NCBI GenBank assembly: GCA_002369495.1
Contig: DFFD01000115.1
Span: 1 to 8,871, forward strand
Reading direction: 5' to 3'
DNA length: 8,871 nt
Origin: Lachnospiraceae bacterium UBA3785
Lineage (GTDB): Bacteria; Bacillota; Clostridia; Lachnospirales; Lachnospiraceae
Shown one piece after another: positions 1 through 6,900 of the stretch. The notes under the pieces were generated by a model, which saw only the letters and a program-made list of their open reading frames with translations, had not been told where the DNA came from and made no database searches. The translations under genes and the position numbers were made by a program. Position 1 is the stretch's first letter. Each line of letters begins with the position of its first letter.

Positions 1-10
1 ATATTTTCAT
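1..10 (-). CDS. Start of an unidentified gene (5' end only)
   Basis: Reading the minus strand, an AAGGAG ribosome binding site (positions 22-17) is followed after six bases by ATG at 10-8, then codons for Lys and Ile before the window ends. The spacing and the purine-rich leader are as good as those of the real genes here, so this probably begins the next gene after dctM. Only three codons are visible, so no product can be named. It lies beyond the strong terminator after dctM, with no room for an obvious promoter between. Its expression would therefore depend on read-through or on a promoter inside or overlapping the terminator. Confidence 0.45.
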
Positions 11-51
11 TTTCAGCTCCTTTTTTCTTAATTTTCCAACATATTCAGGTC

Positions 52-105
52 AAAAAAAACCGTCTGCAGCCGCATGAGATTTTAATTTCACGTAACTGCA
101 GACAG
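52..105 (-). terminator. Intrinsic terminator after dctM
   Basis: On the minus strand a 10-bp stem (arms 105-96 and 69-60, one or two G-T pairs) encloses a 26-base loop that can form a further short 5-bp helix. The stem is followed directly by eight T residues (59-52). It begins 27 bases after the dctM stop codon, which is the expected place for the end of the TRAP operon. Confidence 0.85.
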
Positions 106-132
106 CTTATGGCAGCCGGTCCGCTTACCGCC

Positions 133-1449
133 TTACCACCAGAAGCTCGGAACAAGCCCGGTGAGATAAGGAATGATCAGCGGGAAGAACGGAATGAAGG
201 TGACAAGCATCAGCGCCACGACCATGCCCACAAACAGCGGAACGATGTACTTTGTAACGCCGTCGATTGAGACCTTGCCGACGCCGCATCCGACGAACAG
301 GCAGGAACCGACCGGAGGAGTGACGGAACCGATGCCGAGGTTCATGATGAGCATGATACCGAAATGGACGTCGCTCATGCCGATGCTGCGCGTGATGGGC
401 AGGAAGATCGGCGTGAAAATGAGGACCGCGGGCGTCAGATCCAGGAACATGCCCATGACAAGCAGGAACACGTTCATGATCAGCAGAATCACGTAGCGGT
501 TCGAGGAGATACTCATGATACCGTTCGAGATGGCTGCCGGAATGCCCGTGTAGGACATGACATAGGACATGATCGAGGAAGCGGCAATCAGGAACAGGAT
601 CGTCGCAGAGCTCTCCATCGTGTCGGCCAGCAGTTCATAGAATGATTTGAAGGTGATCTCCCGATAGATGACCGCCAGCAGGCCGCAGTAGAGGCAGAGC
701 ACAACGCCGGCTTCCGTCGCCGTGAACTTGCCGCTCAGAATACCGCCCATGACGATGATGACCGCCAGAAGGGAAGGAATCGCGTCGATCAGGATCTTGC
801 CGACGGACTCCTCGGTCTTGCTTTCAGCTGCTTTGTAACCGAGCTTGTTGGCCAGGAACATGCCGATGCCCATGACCGCAAGTCCCATCAGGATGCCGGG
901 GATGTAGCCGCCCATGAACAGGGCCGCAACCGAAACGCCGCCGGCTGTGATCGAGTACAGGATGAGCGGACCCGAAGGCGGGATCAGGATGCCGGTCGGA
1001 GCCGAGCAGATGTTGACAGCCGCCGAGTAATTCGGATCATATCCCTCGTCCTTCTCAAGCGGGCCCATGATGGAGCCCATCGCGGACGTCGCCGCGACGG
1101 AGGAACCGGAGACCGCACCGAAGAACATGTTCGCGAGGACGTTGGTCGCCGCGAGGTAGCCCGGGATCCTGCCGACCGCAAGGCGGGCCAGCTTGACCAG
1201 GCGCTTCGCGATGCCGCCCTTGTTCATGATATTGCCGCCGAGCGAGAAGAACGGCAGGGCAAGGAGCGAGAAGGAATCACAGCCGGAGAAGCATCTCTGG
1301 GCAGCCGTCAGAGCGAAGATGGACGGATCCATGCCCGAGAAGAAGGCTGTGATGATGGAAGCAATGCCGATGCCGGCAGAGATCGGAACGCCGAGCAGCA
1401 GCATGGCAAAGAAGGAAAGAAACAGCATAAGGGTTGCCTGTACGACCAT
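133..1449 (-). CDS. dctM: TRAP transporter large permease, DctM family
   Basis: This 438-residue protein is the large membrane subunit of a tripartite ATP-independent periplasmic-type (TRAP) transporter. In the known family it carries the substrate across the membrane with sodium ions. It is hydrophobic almost throughout, with about a dozen membrane segments. Family signatures are visible: a small-residue loop SGSS at 114-117, ILIPPS at 154-159, TATEAG at 243-248, an LTPAVLIFTPIFLPI stretch near 338-352, and TPPVG at 377-381. The two PP loops match the inverted-repeat hairpins of the transport domain. Its length is normal for the family (about 425-440). The ATG overlaps the dctQ stop by one base (TAATG), and an AGGAGG site lies inside the end of dctQ, so the two are translationally coupled. 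The substrate cannot be read from this subunit. Confidence 0.95.
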   Translation of the reverse strand: MVVQATLMLFLSFFAMLLLGVPISAGIGIASIITAFFSGMDPSIFALTAAQRCFSGCDSFSLLALPFFSLGGNIMNKGGIAKRLVKLARLAVGRIPGYLAATNVLANMFFGAVSGSSVAATSAMGSIMGPLEKDEGYDPNYSAAVNICSAPTGILIPPSGPLILYSITAGGVSVAALFMGGYIPGILMGLAVMGIGMFLANKLGYKAAESKTEESVGKILIDAIPSLLAVIIVMGGILSGKFTATEAGVVLCLYCGLLAVIYREITFKSFYELLADTMESSATILFLIAASSIMSYVMSYTGIPAAISNGIMSISSNRYVILLIMNVFLLVMGMFLDLTPAVLIFTPIFLPITRSIGMSDVHFGIMLIMNLGIGSVTPPVGSCLFVGCGVGKVSIDGVTKYIVPLFVGMVVALMLVTFIPFFPLIIPYLTGLVPSFWW

Positions 1450-1937
1450 TATTTCTTACCTCCTTTTCTGTCCAGGAACATCTGGATGTATTTCAGAATG
1501 CGGGCCGCAATGATGAAAATGCCGGAAACCGGGAAGATCGAATAAAGGATCTTGAACGGAATGTGCATAACCGCCGACATGTTTGTCGCATTGTTGGCCA
1601 GCTTAAAGCCCCCGAAAATGAAAACATAACACACAAAGAAGACGATGCAGATCTCGATGAAAATGTTCATCGCGATTTTGACCTTGCCTGTGGCTTTCCT
1701 GGTGAAAAGATCCAGGGCCAGATGCTTATCTTTGTAGAAGCAGTAGGCGGATCCGATCATCGAAGCCCAGATGAGGACATAGCGGAGGAACTCATCCGTG
1801 AATGTGGACGGATTCCTGAGGATCCAGCGGGAAAAGATCTGCCAGGTTCCGAAGGCAAGCAGAAGGAACATGGCGAGGGCCATCAGAAACCTGATAGCGG
1901 TATTCAGTATTTTATCTATTTTTTCCAAACTCTTCAC
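1449..1937 (-). CDS. dctQ: TRAP transporter small permease, DctQ family
   Basis: This is the small membrane subunit of the TRAP transporter, 162 residues, which in the family binds DctM and helps dock the solute-binding protein. Four hydrophobic segments are visible, near 14-36, 48-66, 86-110 and 125-150. The family pattern of a polar Glu/Arg pair in the second segment is present (TDEFLRY near 47-53, followed by WASMIGSA). The start is uncertain. The GTG at 1937 has a GGAAGAG sequence butting directly against it, too close to act normally. A TTG three codons in (1928) has AGAGGTGA at ideal distance and would give 159 residues. The gene follows dctP after a 99-base gap containing a terminator-like hairpin and runs into dctM with a one-base overlap. 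Confidence 0.92.
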   Translation of the reverse strand: MKSLEKIDKILNTAIRFLMALAMFLLLAFGTWQIFSRWILRNPSTFTDEFLRYVLIWASMIGSAYCFYKDKHLALDLFTRKATGKVKIAMNIFIEICIVFFVCYVFIFGGFKLANNATNMSAVMHIPFKILYSIFPVSGIFIIAARILKYIQMFLDRKGGKK

Positions 1938-1962
1938 CTCTTCCGGCAGTCAATTCTGCCGT

Positions 1963-2001
1963 AAAACAAGTGTCCCGGACCCGAAACCGGATCCGGGACA
2001 C
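1963..2001 (-). terminator. Terminator-like hairpin between dctP and dctQ
   Basis: On the minus strand, arms 2001-1988 and 1983-1970 form a 14-bp stem (one G-T pair) around a four-base loop. It is followed by TTGTTTTA (1969-1962), a moderate U-tract. It starts 35 bases after the dctP stop. A smaller 5-bp hairpin (1960-1945, GGCAG/CTGCC) lies between it and the dctQ ribosome binding site. The likely role is partial termination, or protection of the dctP mRNA 3' end, giving more binding protein than permease. That ratio is common in binding-protein-dependent transport operons. Confidence 0.75.
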
Positions 2002-2036
2002 CCTGTCAGATTGAATCAGTTTCCAAATCGTGCCAA

Positions 2037-3134
2037 TCAGTTGGCCTGCGCGCGGATCTTCTCTACGACCGCATAAGCCGCCGGATCGGACGACGCAAGG
2101 TTGTCGTAAATCGGCTGGCAGGCCTCCTGGAAAGCAGCCGTGTCGACATCTTTGACCAGGGTGACGCCCATTTCGTTGACAGCCTTCTCAAGGACTTCGT
2201 CCTCAAATGCCTTCCATGCGCCCTTGTACTCTTCTGTAGCAGCCTTTGCGCACTCCTTGACCGCGGTCTTCTGGGCATCCGAGAAGGAATTCCAGACCTT
2301 GGCGGAGATCACGACGATATCCGGAATACGGGTGTGCTCGTCGAAGCAGTAGTACTTGGCAACATCGCCGTGGTCGCGGAGAGCGGTGACATTGTTCTCA
2401 GCGCCGTCGATAACGCCCTGCTGAAGGCCGGTGTAGATCTCGGAGTAGGACATGACCGTCGCGGAACCGCCGAGAGCAGCCATCATGTCGATTGCCATCT
2501 GGGAATCCATGGTACGGATCTTGAGGCCCTTGAGGTCAGCCGGTGTGCGGACCGGTGTATCGGCCGTGTAGAAGGAACGTGCGCCGGAGTCAAGCCATGT
2601 CAGAGCGATGAAACCGTCGGATTCCGTGGAATTGAAGACTTCCTCGGCATCTGCGCTGTCCATAAAGTTGTAGTAATGCTCCTGGTTATCAAAAACATAC
2701 GGTACGGAGAAAGCATTGTAGCTGGTGTTGAACGTGCCGAGCGTCGAAGCCGAGACCTTGGCCATATCGAGACCGCCTGCCTGGATCTGGGAGATCATAT
2801 CGGACTCGGAACCGAGCGTTCCGTTCGGAATGATCTGGATGTTGACGGTGCCGCCGGTCGCTTCCTTGACCGCCTCCGCAAACGAGGTGAGCTGGATATG
2901 GACGGCGTGGTCTTCAGCAAGGTTGTGGCCAAGCTTCAGGTTGAACGTCTGATCCGTGGAAGCCGGCTCGGCTGCCGTAGAAGCGGTGCTGCCGCCGGTC
3001 GCGGTCGAGGCGGTGCTGCCGCCGGTCGAGGCGGTGCTGCCGCCGGTCGAGGCGGTGCTGCCGCCGCAGCCCGCGAACAGCAGAGCCGCGGAAGTCACGA
3101 TTGCTGCAAGTCCCATAAATTTCCTGTTTTTCAT
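2037..3134 (-). CDS. dctP: TRAP transporter solute-binding lipoprotein, DctP family
   Basis: This 365-residue extracytoplasmic binding protein delivers the substrate to DctQM. It has a lipoprotein signal peptide with lipobox FAGC (Cys23), expected to be lipid-anchored on the outer face of the membrane as in Gram-positive bacteria. A low-complexity linker follows, made of four GGSTAST heptads (residues 24-53). The binding domain starts near residue 62. DctP-family marks include GTLGSESDMISQIQAG (105-120), the TPADLKGLKIRT segment (197-208) whose Arg207 aligns with the carboxylate-binding Arg147 of SiaP, and an EIYTGLQQGVIDGAENN stretch. The retained Arg indicates an organic acid ligand; which acid is unknown. 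The ATG has a strong AGGGAGG site (3147-3141). The upstream gene ends 58 bases away and the gap holds a promoter candidate. Confidence 0.95.
   Translation of the reverse strand: MKNRKFMGLAAIVTSAALLFAGCGGSTASTGGSTASTGGSTASTATGGSTASTAAEPASTDQTFNLKLGHNLAEDHAVHIQLTSFAEAVKEATGGTVNIQIIPNGTLGSESDMISQIQAGGLDMAKVSASTLGTFNTSYNAFSVPYVFDNQEHYYNFMDSADAEEVFNSTESDGFIALTWLDSGARSFYTADTPVRTPADLKGLKIRTMDSQMAIDMMAALGGSATVMSYSEIYTGLQQGVIDGAENNVTALRDHGDVAKYYCFDEHTRIPDIVVISAKVWNSFSDAQKTAVKECAKAATEEYKGAWKAFEDEVLEKAVNEMGVTLVKDVDTAAFQEACQPIYDNLASSDPAAYAVVEKIRAQAN
2976..3065 (-). repeat. 21-bp tandem repeat in the dctP linker
   Basis: Three base-for-base identical 21-bp units (3065-3045, 3044-3024, 3023-3003) each encode GGSTAST. 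After a six-base insertion (Ala-Thr, 3002-2997) comes a fourth, diverged copy (2996-2976) that encodes the same heptad with different codons. The period is a multiple of three, so gain or loss of units keeps the reading frame and only changes the spacer between the lipid anchor and the binding domain. Confidence 0.95.
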
Positions 3135-3160
3135 GTTTTCCTCCCTTTCTTAAATGGATT

Positions 3161-3189
3161 ATTATTGACAGGCTCTATTGCCTGTACAA
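3161..3189 (-). promoter_or_regulatory. Candidate dctP promoter with an embedded inverted repeat
   Basis: On the minus strand TTGTAC (3189-3184) and AATAAT (3166-3161) are separated by exactly 17 bases and lie about 27 bases before the dctP ATG. The -10 matches consensus at five of six positions; the -35 is weak (three of six). The spacer contains ACAGGC-N6-GCCTGT (3185-3180 and 3173-3168), extended by TTG/CAA with one bulged base. That placement fits a repressor operator. As RNA the same bases could form a hairpin after the YcxB-like gene, but no U-tract follows, so a terminator role is less likely. Confidence 0.4.
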
Positions 3190-3192
3190 TTC

Positions 3193-3750
3193 TCAGCTGT
3201 TCTTCCTGTCCCGGATCATCCCGAGAAGATCCCTCAGGTTCATGGTCAGGAAGTTCTTCCCCGTCCTGAATTCCCTGCCGCTCTTTTTTTCTATAAAGTC
3301 GGCAAACGCCCCCGCATCGGCCGGGGTAATGCCGTCTGCGGGAACCATGACCGCCGTCTGGCGGTTCATGAAAATGTAAAAATAGCTCTTATCAACGATC
3401 AGGCGGTCGATACTGCCGTACCTGTATTCCGGGCCGTTCTCGATAAAGAAGCGGTCTTCCGCAAAGTGGTAAACCACCGTGCTCTTCTGCCCTTTTCTCG
3501 CTGCAATCAGCCCTTCAGCCCGTATCCTTGCCGGAAAATCAGGGCTTGCCAGCAGCCAGCAGCCTATCAGCATTCCGATGATCCTCACCGGCATCGGAAA
3601 TGAAGTGAATACTCCCGCGAAAACCAGCCCGATCCCCAGGAGCGCCCTGAGGAGTACGCGAAGTCCTTCGTAGGTAAAGTATTCTGTTTTAAACATTTCC
3701 GTGATCACGTCATCATCAAACACGATCCTGGCGGTAAAAGCTTCTTTCAT
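3193..3750 (-). CDS. YcxB-like membrane protein
   Basis: This 185-residue protein has an N-terminal soluble stretch, a hydrophobic pair of segments near residues 30-70 (LLRALLGIGLVFAGVF, then IIGMLIGCWLLASP), and a C-terminal soluble domain. That domain resembles YcxB-like proteins: a FAEDRFFIENG beta-hairpin, a YGSIDRLIVDKSYFYIFMN segment, then a VPADGIT strand and a final helix. The family is widespread in Firmicutes and has no established function. The ribosome binding site is weak (CGCAGG, about seven bases before ATG). The gene sits 58 bases upstream of dctP on the same strand and could be read through into the transporter operon. A 21-bp imperfect palindrome lies about 90 bases upstream. 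It could be a membrane-associated accessory protein, but this is not demonstrable from the sequence. Confidence 0.75.
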   Translation of the reverse strand: MKEAFTARIVFDDDVITEMFKTEYFTYEGLRVLLRALLGIGLVFAGVFTSFPMPVRIIGMLIGCWLLASPDFPARIRAEGLIAARKGQKSTVVYHFAEDRFFIENGPEYRYGSIDRLIVDKSYFYIFMNRQTAVMVPADGITPADAGAFADFIEKKSGREFRTGKNFLTMNLRDLLGMIRDRKNS

Positions 3751-3838
3751 ATAAACCTGCGGCTCTGGTCTGTGCTTTCCGGGTACTGCTATACTCTACC
3801 ATGTCACAAACACATCAAACTACCGGTTTTGTAGCGAT

Positions 3839-3859
3839 AATATTGCAATTTGTGATATT
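3839..3859 (-). promoter_or_regulatory. 21-bp imperfect palindrome upstream of the YcxB-like gene
   Basis: The minus strand reads AATAT-CA-CAAATTG-CA-ATATT, an imperfect palindrome centred about 100 bases before the YcxB-like start. Positions 3858-3845 of it (ATATCACAAATTGC) match 13 of 14 bases in the region upstream of the esterase gene (8677-8664), in the same orientation relative to the downstream gene. A TCACAAA at 3804-3810 is the inverse of the TTTGTGA at 3849-3855. It looks like a regulator binding site; the regulator is unknown. Confidence 0.35.
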
Positions 3860-3878
3860 GTCTGTTTTTCTGTTTTCG

Positions 3879-3909
3879 AAAGCGGAGCTCTCCCGAAAGG
3901 AAGAGCCCC
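3879..3909 (-). terminator. Terminator hairpin after the esterase gene
   Basis: On the minus strand arms 3909-3899 and 3894-3884 form an 11-bp GC-rich stem (with G-T pairs) around a TTTC loop. It starts 19 bases after the esterase stop codon. The T-run that follows is short (GCTTTCG), so termination may be incomplete. No plus-strand gene converges here. Confidence 0.6.
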
Positions 3910-3928
3910 GTCATCATCAGGCATCTGC

Positions 3929-6900
3929 TTATGCAGTAAGCTCCGCCATATGTTTGATAAATGTCACCATCATAGCGCGGTTGCAGGTAACCTGCGGCTG
4001 GAAGGTTCCGACGCCGTAACCGGACGTAACGCCTTCGGCCGCTGCCCACGATACGCTCTTGTAGAACCAGTCGCTCTCCTTCACATCCGAGAATGTCGGC
4101 GGATTTTCAGGTGCTTTATAAATGCCGGCATATTTCGCATAATTCATAAGGAAGGTCACGATCATAGCCCTTGTGCAGGTAGTATCCGGGCTGAATGTTC
4201 CCGTGCCGTAGCCGCTTGTGATGCCGTTCTTGACGGCCCACGCGACAGCATCATGATACCAGCTGTCAGAAGCGACATCCGTAAAGCTCACAGCGTCAGT
4301 CTGCTCCACTGCCGGCTTGCCGGCGAGGTTGTAGAGGAACGTGACGGCTTCCGCACGGCTGCAGCTTCTGTTCGGCTGGAAGAGCGGCTCGCCGTTCTCG
4401 TTCACGCCGCGGCCGGAAGTGATGTTATGCTCCACAGCCCAGTAAACGGTATTATAGTACCATGCGTCCTCATCCATCACATCCGCGAACCTGATCGGCT
4501 CCTCGTCCAGCTTGAAGAAGAAGTTCTCCGCCGCGTATGCGTAGATCATCTGCCAGGTCTCCCAGTCATGGGCGCCCGGAACCTCGAGGTACTCGTCATA
4601 CTCGATGCCGAGCTCAGCAAGCTTCTCACCCAGTTTCGCGACGGAGGAGAGACCGAAATCCCAGTAACCGCCGGCCAGCATGATGTGCTTGTTCTCAAGG
4701 CCCTTAATGAAGTCAGCCTGATCGCCGATCGAGGTGTTCGCCGCACTCCAGACGCCGAAGTAGGAGAACTCGTCGCCGTGGTTCAGGTACATATTGCTCG
4801 TCGTGATGCCGCCCATGGAGAGACCTGCGAACGCGCGGTCTTCCGCTTCCGCGGAGACATTGTATTTTCCTTCGATCTCAGCAAAGATGAGCTCCTGCTC
4901 AGCCCAGATCCGGTCGTAATTCCAGCCGAGATCCTGGTTGTTCATCGTGACGACCACGAACGGCTCGATCTTGCCTTCCGCAGCCAGGTTGTCCATGATG
5001 TTTGCGACAGCACCTTCGTGCATCCAGCGGAGTTCGTTGCCGACTCTGTCGCCGGAAGCGCCGTGGCTCAGGTACAGGACCTTGTACGGCTCCTCACGAT
5101 TCTCGTCGTAGCCGAAGGGCAGATAGACCGCGAGACCTCTCGTGTCGCCGTTCGCGCCGGTGTAGGCGATCGTCTCGACCGTACCGGTCTGGCCGTCCGT
5201 ACGCGGGTTCTCGACGGTGCGGTCCGCATGCTCGCCTTCACCCATCTTCTCCGCGTTGTAAGGCACATAGACCATCGAGGACAGGGAGTGGATGTTGGTC
5301 GCGGTGTTCCAGAGCGTCGGGTTCGACGGATCGTCGGTTCTGGACTTCTGCGTGCCGTTCTCGTCCGTCAGGCGGAAGTTGTAGACCGTCGCGCCGGAGG
5401 GAAGCGGTACCTTGCATCCCCAGAGGCCGTCGCCCAGGTAAGTCAGTTCCTTGTAATACGTTGTGTCGCCGTTGCCGCCTGCCGCATTGAGGCCTGCGAC
5501 ATAGTTTTCCGGCGGGATGGCGTCCGCGCCGCTGATGGCGCCCTTCGTGCCGCTGCCGGTCTCAAAGAGCATCATACAGTCGCTGTAGAGTTCGACCTTG
5601 ACGATCTCGCCCTCAAGCCCGTCGTAGGACTCAAGTTCCTTGTAGATGAAGGTCGCGGTGTAGCCGGTCGGGGACTCTGCGTCCTCTTCCACGGTCACGC
5701 CCGGCTCGTAGCCTTCATAGCCGGTCTCGCCCACGAAGAAGAAATTCTCGAAAGCGTCCGCAGCCATGAGCTGCCATGTACGCCAGTCATGAGAGCCTTC
5801 CACAACAAGGTCACTGTATGCAATGCCCAGTCCATCGAGAGCCGCCTCATACTGTTTGCACGGTCCGAGGAGGTAATCCCAGGTGCCTGCGCCGACAGAG
5901 ATCTTCGCGTCGGAAGCCTTGAGAGCTGCCTTCACTTCATCGGAGGCGTTATTCAGATAGTTGACATCCGCATAACTCCAGATACCGAAGTAACCAAATT
6001 CATTAACATGGTCCACATAAATGTGGCTTGCCAGATAGCCGCCCATGGAGAAGCCTGCAAATGCACGGTTTGCCGGAATCGCGCTCGCATTGCAATTTTC
6101 CTCCATGTAGTCGAAGATAATTTCCATCTCAGCCCAGATCTTCTCGATATTCCAGGAGAGATCGATGCTGTTCATCGTGACGATGATGTAATCAAGGCCC
6201 AGGTTGTCCGCGATATTCGAAACCGCGCACTCATTGAGCCAGCGCATCTCGCTGCCGAGCGGCTCGCTCTGCGCACCGTGGCTCATGTAGAGGACCTTAT
6301 AGGGCTCTTCACGTTCCGGATCAAATCCGTTCGGAAGGTGGATGCCGATGTAGCGCTCAGAACCGTCCGCAGCCGTGTAAGCTGCGAATGTCTGCGTGCC
6401 CTCGCCGCCGTCCGTACGCGGATTCTCGACGGTGCGGTCGACTCCCTGCTTCTCGGAATCAAACGGCACATAGACCATGGAGGACCGGCTGTAGATACCG
6501 GAAGCGGTGTTCAGCATCGGCGGATTCGCCGGATCGTAGAAATAGCATCCGTCCGTGCTGCCGTCAGCGTCGATCAGGCGGATATTGTAGTCCGTCGCGC
6601 CGCTGGTGAGCGGGAAGGATACGCCCCACTTGCCATCCGCAAACTCTTCCATATCCGCATAGTAGTTGATCTTCTTTCCGCCGAACAGCTGGTTCGTCGT
6701 GTCGCCGCCTGCCGGATAGAGGCCGACTGCGTATTCGGACGGGTCATGTGCATTGTTCGCCGGGTCGAGCGGTGTGCCCGCAGCCTGCTCCTCGTAGGAG
6801 AAAAGCAGCGCCGTGTTGCTATAGATCTGGACGCCGGTGATGTTTGCGAGGTCGAGATCCGCCAGCGTGTTATACGGATACTGGCTGTTGTAGTAGTCCA

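Noticed and set aside
2976..3065. CRISPR-like array
   Set aside because: The 21-bp units are contiguous with no spacers and encode an in-frame protein linker.
2334..3269. Plus-strand 311-codon open frame opposite dctP
   Set aside because: It is antisense to a clear DctP protein, and its Gly/Arg/Ala-rich stretch is the reverse reading of the tandem repeat.
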